64,000 nt of DNA, taken from NCBI RefSeq assembly GCF_943193015.1, contig NZ_CALPCM010000008.1, forward strand, positions 1 through 64,000, given 5' to 3'. The translations under genes were made by a program, and so were the position numbers. The notes below the pieces were generated by a model. It did no database searches. It was not told where the DNA came from and saw nothing but the letters and a program-made list of their open reading frames with translations. This document shows positions 51,244 through 60,676 of this stretch, piece after piece. The first letter of the stretch is position 1. Every line of letters begins with the position of its first letter. This DNA is from Hominisplanchenecus_A murintestinalis (GTDB taxonomy: Bacteria; Bacillota; Clostridia; Lachnospirales; Lachnospiraceae).

Positions 51244-53373
51244 TTATCTCTCCGTGCTTATAGGCTCTTCTCTATTCCAAAGTACTGCTGCCGCCTTCGC
51301 CGGAAGCGTCAAGTCAATCTTCCCTTTCACACATTCGTACTCTTCCGGCTCAGTTGTAACCCCTTCCCGGCTGCTCAAAAGAATCCTCTGCATTTTACTT
51401 CCGTATTGCACACCTACTTCCCACACGGAAAGGGAGACTTCCAAAGGAGAATTTCCATTATTAAACACCACCACAACCTGTTCATAGGGAGTAAATCTGG
51501 CATAACTAATGCTGTTCCACTGACATTCCAGAAATTTCAGGGAACCGTGAATAAGCGCCGGATATGCTTTATGGATCTGTATCATCTTCCGGTAAAACTC
51601 TATCAGCTCTACGTCTTCCTGTCCCCACGGATACGTTCTGCGGTTATCCGGGTCTGTAAATCCTACCGCGCCTGCTTCATCTCCATAGTACAGCGTAGGA
51701 GCGCCCGGCCATGTCATCTGCATCACAATAGCCTCCCTCATCACCGCTTTGTCTATGCCCTCTGCCGCCGCTTCATGCCCCAGGCGGTCCACACGCCCCA
51801 CTTTATGGTTCGTACGGGTCAGGAACCTCGAATGGTCGTGATTGGACAGCTCATTCATAGATGTCAGCAGGGATGGAGCAAGGAATTTTGACATATGATG
51901 GCTCATCGCCCCGATGAAAGCATCATGGTTGCCCAGCAAATCTTCCCTGTACTCATCGCTGTGCTTTTCCATTCCGGTAAAAAACCAGGTTAAAGGCTCC
52001 ATAAAGGCATCATAGTTCATAACTGTATCCCACTCATCGCCCCGCAGCCAGGAACTTGCATCCCCATAATGCTCCGCCAAGATAAGAGCGTCCGGATTCG
52101 CTTCCTTTACCACCTTACGGAATTCTTTCCAAAACTTATGATTGTATTCACTGCTGAAACCTAAATCCGCCGCTACATCCAGACGCCAGCCATCCGCGTT
52201 AAACGGCGGCGACACCCATTTTTTCCCAATATCCATAATATACTGATAAAGCTCTTCTGACTTTTCATAATTCAGCTTAGGCAGCGTATCATGTCCCCAC
52301 CAGCCGTCGTAATACGGATTGTACGGCCACTGATGCATATTGTTGAACTTGAAAAAGCTCCGGTACGGACTGGAAGCCGACACATAAGCTCCCTTCTCAT
52401 AACCTGCCTGGTTTTCATAGATGCGCTCTCTGTCCAGCCATTTATTAAAAGAACCGCAGTGATTAAATACCCCGTCCAAAATCACCTTCATCCCCCGGCT
52501 GTGCGCTTCCTCAATCAGCTGAATCAGCAACTGGTTGCTGGCCTCCAGATTTTCCTTACTCGTCACCCGGCGGATATATTTACTCGCCTGCCTGTTGTCT
52601 GTGCATCCCTCCGGCAGCACCGTACCGCCGTCCTTCACGATTTTCCCATAGTGGGGATCCACATAGTCATAATCCTGTATATCATATTTATGGTTAGAGG
52701 GCGATACAAAAATCGGGTTAAAATATAAAACTTCCACACCAAGCTCCTGCAGATAGTCCATCTTGTCTATCACGCCCTGCAAGTCTCCGCCGTAAAATTC
52801 CCGGATAGCCATATAGCCCTCGGGATATTTATTCCAATCCTTAACCTGTACGGCTCTGTCCCCAATATAAAAATATTCCCCGTCCTCCACCGTATTTGTC
52901 GGATCGCCATTCCGGAAACGGTCTACCATAATCTGGTACATGACCGCCCCCTTCGCCCACTGAGGCGTCTTAAAGCCCGGAGCAATCGAAAATGCATAGT
53001 ATTCCTGAAGGTTCCGAGACACCCCTCTTTTATTATAAAAGCAGTAAATTTTCCCGATACGTACTTCAAAATAATAATGGATAATCTCTGTCCCCATGAT
53101 AATTTCTATCTTGTAATAGTCAAAAATCCCCTCTGTCTTTTCATAATCCATCAGTATCCTATCCGCATCGCTAATCCAGTACACGTAATCTATATTATTC
53201 CTCACTGTCCGAAAACGGATTGTAACGGTGTCGCCAGGCTCCGGTTCCATCGGACTCACATAGTTCTCTGTCTCGTCACTAAACAATCCTCCCGAGCGGA
53301 ACACCGGACGCATCTGCATTGCATAGGTTTCTGATTTCTTTAAATAGTCTATATCCGTAATTCTCTGATTCAT
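51244..53373 (-). CDS. Cytoplasmic GH13 alpha-glucan hydrolase (neopullulanase/cyclomaltodextrinase type)
   Basis: The 709-residue protein has an N-terminal beta domain of about 150 residues. The (beta/alpha)8 barrel has MYQIMVDRFRNGDP, GVEVLYFNPIF, DGVFNHCGSF, DGWRLDVAADLG with nucleophile Asp399, LILAEHYGD with acid/base Glu434, and LSNHDHSRF. A C-terminal beta domain has SISYARFTPYEQVVVVF. No signal peptide is present, so imported maltodextrins are the likely substrate, which pairs with the secreted GH97. AAAGGAGA before 53373 decides the start. Confidence 0.93.
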   Translation of the reverse strand: MNQRITDIDYLKKSETYAMQMRPVFRSGGLFSDETENYVSPMEPEPGDTVTIRFRTVRNNIDYVYWISDADRILMDYEKTEGIFDYYKIEIIMGTEIIHYYFEVRIGKIYCFYNKRGVSRNLQEYYAFSIAPGFKTPQWAKGAVMYQIMVDRFRNGDPTNTVEDGEYFYIGDRAVQVKDWNKYPEGYMAIREFYGGDLQGVIDKMDYLQELGVEVLYFNPIFVSPSNHKYDIQDYDYVDPHYGKIVKDGGTVLPEGCTDNRQASKYIRRVTSKENLEASNQLLIQLIEEAHSRGMKVILDGVFNHCGSFNKWLDRERIYENQAGYEKGAYVSASSPYRSFFKFNNMHQWPYNPYYDGWWGHDTLPKLNYEKSEELYQYIMDIGKKWVSPPFNADGWRLDVAADLGFSSEYNHKFWKEFRKVVKEANPDALILAEHYGDASSWLRGDEWDTVMNYDAFMEPLTWFFTGMEKHSDEYREDLLGNHDAFIGAMSHHMSKFLAPSLLTSMNELSNHDHSRFLTRTNHKVGRVDRLGHEAAAEGIDKAVMREAIVMQMTWPGAPTLYYGDEAGAVGFTDPDNRRTYPWGQEDVELIEFYRKMIQIHKAYPALIHGSLKFLECQWNSISYARFTPYEQVVVVFNNGNSPLEVSLSVWEVGVQYGSKMQRILLSSREGVTTEPEEYECVKGKIDLTLPAKAAAVLWNREEPISTER

Positions 53374-53478
53374 GGTATCTCCTTTATCCATTTGCATTTA
53401 TACCTTTATTGTATACTATCTTTGCTTTCTGCACAACCAGACATTTTTTCCACAAACCAGGAAACTGCGCTTCCGCGT

Positions 53479-53509
53479 AAAAAAGACGGCTTTTAAGCCG
53501 TCTTTTTTT
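53479..53509 (-). terminator. Terminator of ftsH
   Basis: AAAAAAGACGGC pairs with GCCGTCTTTTTT and long T-runs flank it on both strands. It lies about 170 bp beyond the ftsH stop. Confidence 0.85.
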
Positions 53510-53675
53510 GGAGAAGGTATTTCTCTTATGGGGTGTAGCAAAAACTATTAATGTATTGGGGGTTTTTACGATGATTATTATAGCATCTCTCCCCAAAGAA
53601 GTGTGCACAAATCTCACAAAAATCACCAGATATTTTTATGCACCTTTCACAATCCATTTCTCGATTCCCCTACTT

Positions 53676-55496
53676 TTAAGCCTCTGTCCGCTCAAACAGC
53701 GCTTCAAACTCTTCTCTTCCAACCTTTTCCTGTTTTATCAAAAGCTCTGCACAGCTGTGCAGTACATCCATATGCTGCTCTATCAAGTTTTTCGCCTTTG
53801 CATAAGACTCATCCACGATACGCTTCACTTCACTGTCAATCAGCGCCTGCGTGCTCTCGCCATAACTTCTGCTGTGCGCCAAATCCCGCCCGATAAACAC
53901 TTCTTCGCCGTCATTTCCATAATGAATCATGCCAACTTTGTCAGACATGCCATACTGCGTGACCATTGCCCGGGCGATTTCTGTAGACTGCTTGATATCC
54001 TGGGACGCTCCTGTCGTTACATCTCCAATCACCAGCTCTTCTGCAACCCTGCCCCCAAAGCCTACGATAATATCCTGCAGCATCTGCGCTTTTGTACGGA
54101 ACATCCTGTCTTTTTCCGGCAGCGGCATGGTATATCCTGCCGCTCCCATCCCGGTAGGAATGACGGATATCGTATGCACCGGTCCTACATCCGGAAGGAC
54201 GTGGAACAGTATCGCATGCCCCGCTTCATGATATGCAGTAATGCGCTTCTCCTTATCAGAGATAATCTTACTTTTCTTCTCCGCACCGATTCCTACTTTT
54301 ATAAAGGACTCCCGTATATCACGCTGTATAATATATGCCCTTCCTGCCTTTGCCGCCTGGATAGCCGCCTCATTCATCAGATTTTCCAGATCAGCGCCCG
54401 TAAATCCCGCCGTGGTTCGTGCGATTTCTTCCAAATCCACATCATCTCCCAGTGGTTTTCCGGCCACATGAACCTGCAGGATTTCTTTCCTCCCTTTCAC
54501 ATCAGGCTTTCCGACACTAACCTTGCGGTCAAAACGTCCCGGACGCATAATCGCAGGATCCAGGATATCTACCCGGTTCGTAGCCGCCATCACGATGATT
54601 CCCTCATTCACGCCAAAGCCGTCCATCTCTACCAGCATCTGATTCAGCGTCTGTTCTCTCTCGTCATGGCCGCCGCCCATTCCGGTACCCCGCCGTCTTG
54701 CCACCGCATCAATCTCATCGATAAACACGATACACGGCGCATTCTTCTTGGCATCTGCAAACAAATCTCTGACGCGGGATGCGCCCACGCCCACAAACAT
54801 TTCCACAAAGTCCGAACCGGAAATACTGAAAAACGGAACTCCCGCCTCCCCGGCTACTGCCTTTCCCAGAAGCGTCTTTCCGGTTCCCGGAGGGCCTACC
54901 AGCAGAATCCCTTTCGGAATCCTGGCTCCTACCTGAAGGTATTTTTTCGGAGACTTCAGGAAATCCACGATTTCCTCCAGCTCCTCCTTCTCTTCCACCA
55001 GTCCTGCCACGCTTTTAAAGGTAACGCCCTTTTCATCAGGCATGATTTTCACTGCGCGGCTTCTTCCAAAATTCATCATTTTATTATTCCCGCCGTTTGA
55101 CTGCCGGTTCATAAGCACCATCAGCACCATGAATACAACAGACATCAGCAGAATCGGCAGAATCGTACTCAGGAATATACTCTCACGCTCAATCCCATGC
55201 ATATAATTGGGTATGCCGTTTTTCATCAGCAATTCCTGAACTTCCTTCACATCTGCCACATTCAATTTCTGCATATCTGACCCGTCTGCAAAATACAGCA
55301 GAAGCTGCCCTGTCGGAACCTGCTCATTTGGATGGATATCCACCCGCGCAAGCTGTTTATCTTCTACTGCCTTCTGAAACTGGCCGTATGTATATCTCTC
55401 TTGTGTCTCAAATCCATTTCTGAAAATAAACACAAATAACAATACCGCCGCCAGTATCAAAAGATAGAACCCCGCTCCTTTTGATGTACTTCTCAA
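53676..55496 (-). CDS. ftsH: ATP-dependent zinc metalloprotease FtsH
   Basis: The 606-residue membrane AAA protease has helix 1 at about 8-25 (FYLLILAAVLLFVFIF), a periplasmic-type domain, helix 2 at about 112-130, Walker A GPPGTGKT at 200-207, Walker B CIVFIDEIDAVARRRG and the SRH region TNRVDILDPAIMRPGRFDRK. HEAGHA at about 422-427 binds zinc, with the C-terminal Asp ligand region following. It degrades misfolded membrane proteins and regulators. It lies at the end of the tilS-hpt unit, 49 bp after hpt, as in most Bacillota. Confidence 0.97.
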   Translation of the reverse strand: MRSTSKGAGFYLLILAAVLLFVFIFRNGFETQERYTYGQFQKAVEDKQLARVDIHPNEQVPTGQLLLYFADGSDMQKLNVADVKEVQELLMKNGIPNYMHGIERESIFLSTILPILLMSVVFMVLMVLMNRQSNGGNNKMMNFGRSRAVKIMPDEKGVTFKSVAGLVEEKEELEEIVDFLKSPKKYLQVGARIPKGILLVGPPGTGKTLLGKAVAGEAGVPFFSISGSDFVEMFVGVGASRVRDLFADAKKNAPCIVFIDEIDAVARRRGTGMGGGHDEREQTLNQMLVEMDGFGVNEGIIVMAATNRVDILDPAIMRPGRFDRKVSVGKPDVKGRKEILQVHVAGKPLGDDVDLEEIARTTAGFTGADLENLMNEAAIQAAKAGRAYIIQRDIRESFIKVGIGAEKKSKIISDKEKRITAYHEAGHAILFHVLPDVGPVHTISVIPTGMGAAGYTMPLPEKDRMFRTKAQMLQDIIVGFGGRVAEELVIGDVTTGASQDIKQSTEIARAMVTQYGMSDKVGMIHYGNDGEEVFIGRDLAHSRSYGESTQALIDSEVKRIVDESYAKAKNLIEQHMDVLHSCAELLIKQEKVGREEFEALFERTEA

Positions 55497-55545
55497 TTTA
55501 TAAGTCCCCTTTCTGACATTTCTGCAGCCTTCCCTGTCCGGGCGG

Positions 55546-56067
55546 CTACACTTCTACAACTCCGATATACGGAAGATTTCTGTACTTCTGGGCATAGTCC
55601 AGCCCATACCCTACGACAAACTCATCCGGAATATTAAACCCTACATAATCTACTTTTACATCCGTCACCCGGCGTTCCGGCTTATCCAAAAGCGTACACA
55701 AACGGATACCTGCAGGCTTTCTCTCCCCCAGCTCCTTTACCAGATAGCTCAGGGTTCTCCCGGAATCAATGATATCCTCCACCACGATTACATCTCTGCC
55801 CTCCAGCGGTTCATCCAAATCTTTCTTAATCTTCACCACGCCGCTGGATTCCGTGCCTGCCCCGTAACTGCTCACAGACATAAAATCCATCGACACCGGA
55901 ACGGTAATGCGTTTCGCCAGCTCACACGTAAAGAACACGCTGCCTTTCAATATACAGATCAGGTGTACGCTCTTTCCTGCATAATCCTCGCTAATCTGCC
56001 GTCCAAGCTCGGCAATCCTCTCGTTGACTTCCTGCTCAGGTAATAATATGCGGATGTTATCTTCCAT
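55546..56067 (-). CDS. hpt: Hypoxanthine phosphoribosyltransferase
   Basis: The 173-residue protein has the PRPP-binding motif VIVVEDIIDSGRTLSYL, the N-terminal loop ICILKGSVFFTCELAKRI and the C-terminal VDYVGFNIPDEFVVGYGLDY. It salvages hypoxanthine and guanine to nucleotides. Its start lies 11 bp inside the tilS 3' end, a conserved tilS-hpt coupling. Confidence 0.96.
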   Translation of the reverse strand: MEDNIRILLPEQEVNERIAELGRQISEDYAGKSVHLICILKGSVFFTCELAKRITVPVSMDFMSVSSYGAGTESSGVVKIKKDLDEPLEGRDVIVVEDIIDSGRTLSYLVKELGERKPAGIRLCTLLDKPERRVTDVKVDYVGFNIPDEFVVGYGLDYAQKYRNLPYIGVVEV

Positions 56068-57436
56068 AATCCTCTTCCTCCATAATATGTATTTTTAAAA
56101 TTGTTTTCGTATGTTCCGTCACTTTGCACACTTCGCTAATCCTGAATCCCACAACCCAAAGGATATGGCTCCCCTCTGCCAGAAGAAGTACCTTGTTTCT
56201 GTCCTCTCTCAAAACTTTCTCATCTATAAAGTACTTTTTTAGTTTCCTGTGCCCGCCGTCCGCGGTAAAATAGTCGCCGCTTTTACGGCTTCGCAATTGA
56301 ATCGTATTTTTTATTGTATCATAATCCAGCCATTTCGTATACTTTTTTTCTGGAATATTTTGATTTTTATTCGGCTCCAGGCTGGTAATAATAAGGTACT
56401 TCCCCCATCTGGACTCCCCAGGCACCGCAAGCGGCGTTTCTTCCCGGCGCTCCTCTGACGCTTCTTCCATACCAAACGCCAGATAAGGTCCCGTACGACG
56501 AACACACCGCCCTCCCGGAAGCTCAATCCGCCGTCCCGGCTGCCCGGCTGCCAGCCGTTTGATTTCTTCCAAATGGACAGCGCCTACGTCTTTCATCCCC
56601 GCCCCCGGCCTGTCCAGCCAGATACGCAGCATGTATTCCTGCATCACTTCCTCTTCCCGGCAGAAATCTTTTGCCAAAACCCTAAGTTCTTCGCCGCAAT
56701 ACTCTGAAAGCTCTCCTGCCCTCCGCGCAGCTAAGCCTTCCAGATACTCCTGCGCCCTCCGTATCCTCTCGCCTGCCTGCGCGATATGCATCCGCGACTG
56801 CCTGTTTACACTCTCCTCCAACTCCGGCAGGATATTCCTGCGAAGCCTGTTCCTTGTATAATTATCCGACAGGTTCGTGCTGTCCGTACAAAATCCCTGT
56901 CCCCTCTCTTGCAGATACCTCTCAATTTCTTCCCTGGAAATCTCCAGCAGAGGACGGATGACTTTCCCATTTACCGGGCGAATCCCGCACATCCCCCGAA
57001 GCCCCGAACCGCGCGCCAGATTCCAGAGAATCGTTTCTGCCTGGTCGTCCCGGTTATGGGCTACCGCAATCTTTGCCTGCTGTTTTCCGGCGCATACCGC
57101 TTCAAACGCTTCATAACGGCATTTTCTGGCTGCTTCTTCCATGCTCAGCTTCTCCTTCGCAGCCCTTTTGGGCACATCACAGCTATATAAGTGAAAGGTA
57201 ATCCCCCTTTGGCGGCAGAGCTGTTCTGCAAATCCGGCATCCGAAAGACTCTCCTCCCCCCGGATTCCATGCTCCACATGCACTGCCTCCAGGGAAAATC
57301 CCAGACGTTCCCGCAGCGCTTCCAACAGAAAAAGCAGGCATACCGAATCTGCGCCTCCCGATATGCCTGCCACAACGCAGTCACCTTCCTGAATCATCTG
57401 GTGTTTCCTGATATATCCAAATACTTTTTCTTCCAT
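56057..57436 (-). CDS. tilS: tRNA(Ile)-lysidine synthase
   Basis: The 459-residue protein has the PP-loop motif ISGGADSVCLLFLLEAL near residue 24, HGIRGEES and VAHNRDDQAETILWNLARG for the N-type ATP pyrophosphatase domain, and TilS N and C domains up to the end (RKSGDYFTADGGHRKLKKYF). It turns C34 of the AUA-reading tRNA-Ile into lysidine, which is essential. The frame is open 22 codons upstream, but the product aligns from MEEKVFGYIRKH, so I start at 57436. Confidence 0.95.
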   Translation of the reverse strand: MEEKVFGYIRKHQMIQEGDCVVAGISGGADSVCLLFLLEALRERLGFSLEAVHVEHGIRGEESLSDAGFAEQLCRQRGITFHLYSCDVPKRAAKEKLSMEEAARKCRYEAFEAVCAGKQQAKIAVAHNRDDQAETILWNLARGSGLRGMCGIRPVNGKVIRPLLEISREEIERYLQERGQGFCTDSTNLSDNYTRNRLRRNILPELEESVNRQSRMHIAQAGERIRRAQEYLEGLAARRAGELSEYCGEELRVLAKDFCREEEVMQEYMLRIWLDRPGAGMKDVGAVHLEEIKRLAAGQPGRRIELPGGRCVRRTGPYLAFGMEEASEERREETPLAVPGESRWGKYLIITSLEPNKNQNIPEKKYTKWLDYDTIKNTIQLRSRKSGDYFTADGGHRKLKKYFIDEKVLREDRNKVLLLAEGSHILWVVGFRISEVCKVTEHTKTILKIHIMEEEDYGR

Positions 57437-57519
57437 TTCCCATATCCGCCCATAATCTTTTAGAAATACTATATAAAAGCAGGCGCAAAATTGCAAGCGC
57501 AAAAATTGCGGATTTTAGT

Positions 57520-58995
57520 TCAGTTCCGCCACAGCCCTCCCACCAGCACAGTCATATCGTCTTTCGCACAGCATTTCTGATAAAGCAATACCCTGGTCAG
57601 GATTTCCCTTGCCATTTCCTGTGCATTTCTCGTATCCTGTTCTAAAATAATATCCTGTATAATCTCCTCCGCTTTCCGGTGGGGCAGCGCATCCAGCACA
57701 CCATCCGATACCATAATCACAAAATCTCCCGGCTCCAGCTTCTTTTTCGCACTCTCATAGTCCAGTTTCTGCAAAAAACCAATGGGCAGGCTGGTAGACG
57801 AAACAGATTCCACCCAGTCTTTCCGTTTCAGGAACGTGGTAGACGCCCCGATTTTCATCATTTCGCATTCCCCTGTATACAAATCCACCATACACAGATC
57901 CACCGTAGAAAACATCTGGTTACTGTTCTGCAGCATCATCGTAGAATGTATCATATGAACTGCCGTCTCCTTGGAAAATCCCGCATGTAAAAACTGCTCC
58001 AGGAGTTCAATCACCGTCTCGCTCTCCCGGCAGGCGCAGGTTCCCGACCCCATCCCGTCTGACAGGCTCATAATCATCTGCCCATTTTCCCTCCGGAACA
58101 TGGAAAAACTATCTCCCGACACCATCTCCCCGTCCTTCGTAACTCTTGCCACCCCATTCAACATAATATACTCCGGCTCTGCCAGGAAAAGCACTGTACT
58201 GTACTCATGATTAATGATCGAGCGGCTATCTTTTTCCGGAACCATCTTCCGGCTGCATACCTCAGAAACCACGCCTGCAATTTCCCTGGTAGAAATGCAG
58301 CGTCCCTTCCGCGAAGAACGCATGGTGATAAACAGCTCCAGCCTGTCCGCATCTTTCCTGACATCCCACATTTCCCGCATCACGATACCATGCATCCTCA
58401 GCTTGATATCCATCTGCTTCTCCAGCCCTGCATCCACAGGACGCACTTCATAAGTAAGGCTTGCCGCTGCCTCCATAATTCCGGCCGTCCCATAAAGCTG
58501 CTCCGCCACAGCCTCCCGATTCTCCAGCAGACGGTTACTCCACATCAAATTCAGCTTCGCCACCCGAAAACTTTCTTTCATAGCCGCCAGGAAGCTTGTC
58601 CCACAAGAGCATATTTCCAGAAAAGGCGCCTGTTCCCCTGTGCCTTGCTCTTCTATCTCCTGCAGGAGCCCATAAGCCTCCCTGTATGTCCTTGCACAGT
58701 TTTTTTCCCAACAGTGATCCCATCCCGGACAGAAACTGCACACTTTCCTCTGTACCTCTCCGAAAATTTCTTCGATATCCTCTTCCGAAAACTTTTCCTT
58801 CCTGCTGGGCATGTTACGAAACGTCCCTGCAAGCTGCCGGAAAGACTCTGCATACCGCTCCATCTTTTCACGTCCCGGCTCACACGACTCTAAAATCTGT
58901 TCTTCTCTGTAGCGTTCTCCTAATATCAGCTTAATCACGTCCCACATTACCCATAACACGCTTACAATCAGGACTGCAATTACAAATTCACCCAT
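57520..58995 (-). CDS. SpoIIE-like PP2C phosphatase, short form
   Basis: The 491-residue protein has one membrane helix at 4-22 (EFVIAVLIVSVLWVMWDVI). A Cys-rich central region has CSFCPGWDHCWEKNC, and the C-terminal SpoIIE/PP2C domain is at about 275-488 (ISLSDGMGSGTCACRESETV, FVIMVSDGVLDALPHRK, CAKDDMTVLVGG). Gene order matches spoIIE. The canonical protein is over 800 residues with ten membrane helices, so this one has lost or never had most of its membrane part. Metal-binding Asp residues are kept, so phosphatase activity toward SpoIIAA is plausible. GGAGGG before 58995 decides the start. Confidence 0.8.
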   Translation of the reverse strand: MGEFVIAVLIVSVLWVMWDVIKLILGERYREEQILESCEPGREKMERYAESFRQLAGTFRNMPSRKEKFSEEDIEEIFGEVQRKVCSFCPGWDHCWEKNCARTYREAYGLLQEIEEQGTGEQAPFLEICSCGTSFLAAMKESFRVAKLNLMWSNRLLENREAVAEQLYGTAGIMEAAASLTYEVRPVDAGLEKQMDIKLRMHGIVMREMWDVRKDADRLELFITMRSSRKGRCISTREIAGVVSEVCSRKMVPEKDSRSIINHEYSTVLFLAEPEYIMLNGVARVTKDGEMVSGDSFSMFRRENGQMIMSLSDGMGSGTCACRESETVIELLEQFLHAGFSKETAVHMIHSTMMLQNSNQMFSTVDLCMVDLYTGECEMMKIGASTTFLKRKDWVESVSSTSLPIGFLQKLDYESAKKKLEPGDFVIMVSDGVLDALPHRKAEEIIQDIILEQDTRNAQEMAREILTRVLLYQKCCAKDDMTVLVGGLWRN

Positions 58996-59084
58996 TTTCC
59001 GTACCCTCCCACAAAAAGCAGTATACGGAAACAGGCAGGTGTTTTTTGTCAAAACAGTATAACAATTCCAAAAAACTTTTCGAC

Positions 59085-59125
59085 AAAAAACGCCGCTGCA
59101 CCGCCCAAACGGCAGCGCAGCAGCG
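59085..59125 (-). terminator. Terminator after divIC
   Basis: On the minus strand CGCTGCTGC pairs with GCAGCGGCG (one G-T pair), with an inner stem in the loop, followed by six T. Confidence 0.75.
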
Positions 59126-59146
59126 CTCTCCTTATTTCTATCTTTA

Positions 59147-59449
59147 TTAATTTTCCGGCTTAATCAATATCTCATCCGGGTATATCAGCCCCAGCTTGTC
59201 CCTGGCAACCTTCTCAATATACTCGTCTGTCTTCATATATTCCTCCAGTCCATTAATCTCCTCGGTGCGCTTCTGCTCAGCCGCAAGCTGCTTTTCCAGC
59301 CTGGCCTCCTGCTCTGCATATGCTGCATTCTTCTCCCTCAGCGCATGGCTCTGGACAGCGAGGTTCACAAGCAGGAGGACGACAACCATGGTAATACACA
59401 GGATGGCACTGCGGTTGCCCCATCTTCTGCCTTCTTTTTTCTTTTTCAT
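59147..59449 (-). CDS. divIC: Septum formation initiator DivIC/FtsB family
   Basis: The 100-residue protein has a basic N-terminus, one membrane helix at about 14-32 (AILCITMVVVLLLVNLAVQ), a coiled coil (about 36-70) and the closing motif YIEKVARDKLGLIYPDEIL, all typical. It joins FtsL and DivIB in the cell division complex. It is the fourth gene of the rqcP-yabP-yabQ-divIC unit. Confidence 0.93.
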   Translation of the reverse strand: MKKKKEGRRWGNRSAILCITMVVVLLLVNLAVQSHALREKNAAYAEQEARLEKQLAAEQKRTEEINGLEEYMKTDEYIEKVARDKLGLIYPDEILIKPEN

Positions 59450-59462
59450 AAAACGACCTTCC

Positions 59463-59924
59463 TTATGAATTGCTTCCCCTTCTTTTGACTAGTGTCATTT
59501 TAACCCCTTTTATCCTCTTTTTCAATGCTTTTCGGGCTTTTTTATAGATTTTTTTAGTAAAAAACGCTAACGGGCGAAACAGGAATCCGACTGTTTTGTT
59601 GAAAATTGTCGTAAATAGTCGTAAAACCCCGGATACCCCCCGTAAAACCAATCGGCTGGCGCTCATATGATACAAGACCATCCCCAGCAGCATAGCGCAC
59701 AGAGAGAATCCCCGCACAACGCCGCTGTTCCTCATAAAAATCACCATAAACGCTATAATTCCTGCAGCCGTACAATACAAAAAGTCCTCTGCGGCAACCA
59801 GCAGTTCTTCATGGATAAACACCCGGCGTACCGCCCGCAGCAAATCATATCCAAACATTAGCAGCACCCCGGCCGCTGTGCAGACCAGGAAAAAAAAGAT
59901 TTCATTCTGAATTCCCAGGCTCAT
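59463..59924 (-). CDS. yabQ: Spore cortex biosynthesis protein YabQ
   Basis: The 153-residue protein has four hydrophobic segments in its first 110 residues (FFFLVCTAAGVLLMFGYDLL; FLYCTAAGIIAFMVIFM; GFSLCAMLLGMVLYHMSAS) and a very basic tail. It is needed for spore cortex assembly and fits position and length. It starts 3 bp after the yabP stop. Confidence 0.9.
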   Translation of the reverse strand: MSLGIQNEIFFFLVCTAAGVLLMFGYDLLRAVRRVFIHEELLVAAEDFLYCTAAGIIAFMVIFMRNSGVVRGFSLCAMLLGMVLYHMSASRLVLRGVSGVLRLFTTIFNKTVGFLFRPLAFFTKKIYKKARKALKKRIKGVKMTLVKRRGSNS

Positions 59925-59927
59925 ATG

Positions 59928-60206
59928 CTATCTGAACAGCCTCCCAAGCATATTTTCTTTTTTCTGGCTCCGGCTGTCAGAATATATCATACTGTCAACC
60001 ATGCCGTCAATATCAACCTCTCCCTTTTCCAACGTTAAACGGCTGATATGCAGCTCTCTGCCTTTCACCGTCAGCATTCCCATTCCCGTCTCCAGAAGGA
60101 TTTCCCGCTCATCAAAAGAGAGCACATCGGATACTCCTGTAATTGTCCCGCTGTGCCTTCCGGAAAGCGTTACCTTATGCGTTCCTTGCGTCTGCTTTTC
60201 TTCCAT
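59928..60206 (-). CDS. yabP: Sporulation protein YabP
   Basis: The 92-residue protein has the YabP/YqfC beta domain (VTLSGRHSGTITGVSDVLSF, ILLETGMGMLTVKGRELHIS, LTLEKGEVDIDGMVDSMIYS). Members act in spore cortex or coat formation under sigma-E. It precedes yabQ directly. Confidence 0.92.
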   Translation of the reverse strand: MEEKQTQGTHKVTLSGRHSGTITGVSDVLSFDEREILLETGMGMLTVKGRELHISRLTLEKGEVDIDGMVDSMIYSDSRSQKKENMLGRLFR

Positions 60207-60269
60207 GCCCCCTCCTTGCCGCCCTGTTTCTGTCTTTCTAAAATATATTAGGGGATGCCGGAAATTATG

Positions 60270-60509
60270 TTACAGATATCGATAAAGTTCTTTTGCCTCG
60301 TCCTTTTTCACCGTCTCCTGCACATCCAGGATTTCTACCTTCACGCTTTTCGTGCCAAAGTGTATTTCCAGGACGTCGCCTTCCTTTACCGCTGCCGAAG
60401 CTTTGGCGGGTTTCTCATTCAAAAACACACGGCCCGCGTCACAGGCTTCATTTGCTACTGTCCTGCGCTTAATCAAGCGGGACACTTTCAGAAATTTGTC
60501 AAGTCTCAT
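60270..60509 (-). CDS. rqcP: S4-domain RNA-binding protein RqcP
   Basis: The 79-residue protein has an S4 fold: MRLDKFLKVSRLIKRRTVAN followed by GRVFLNEKPAKASAAVKEGD. RqcP (YabO) partners RqcH in adding Ala tails to stalled peptides on 50S subunits. The frame is open five codons upstream, but GGAGGAG in those codons serves the MRLDKF start. Confidence 0.93.
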   Translation of the reverse strand: MRLDKFLKVSRLIKRRTVANEACDAGRVFLNEKPAKASAAVKEGDVLEIHFGTKSVKVEILDVQETVKKDEAKELYRYL

Positions 60510-60528
60510 CTCGTTCTCCTCCATAAAA

Positions 60529-60562
60529 ATCGTAACAGTTCAGCCTTCGGCTTCACTGTTAC
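60529..60562. repeat. Short interspersed palindromic repeat, copy 1
   Basis: GTAACAGT...ACTGTTAC forms an 8-bp stem around CAGCCTTCGGCTT. A 25-nt part matches 61142-61166 at 24 positions. It lies between rqcP and hup. Confidence 0.7.
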
Positions 60563-60611
60563 CAAAAATCATCGGTTGATACATCTTCCGGCCTGCAAAC
60601 CGGATCCTATC

Positions 60612-60656
60612 AAAAAGGAGCTGTCCCACACCTGTCATTCGGTCTGAGCCAGCTCC
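60612..60656 (-). terminator. Terminator of hup
   Basis: On the minus strand GGAGCTG pairs with CAGCTCC across a 26-nt loop and is followed by TTTTT. Confidence 0.7.
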
Positions 60657-60676
60657 GTTCTTCCGCTGTTCCAATC

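Noticed and set aside
53508..55100. 530-codon open frame on + opposite ftsH
   Set aside because: It is antisense to a certain ftsH gene, its product is rich in His/Arg/Cys without domains, and it overlaps the ftsH terminator at its start.
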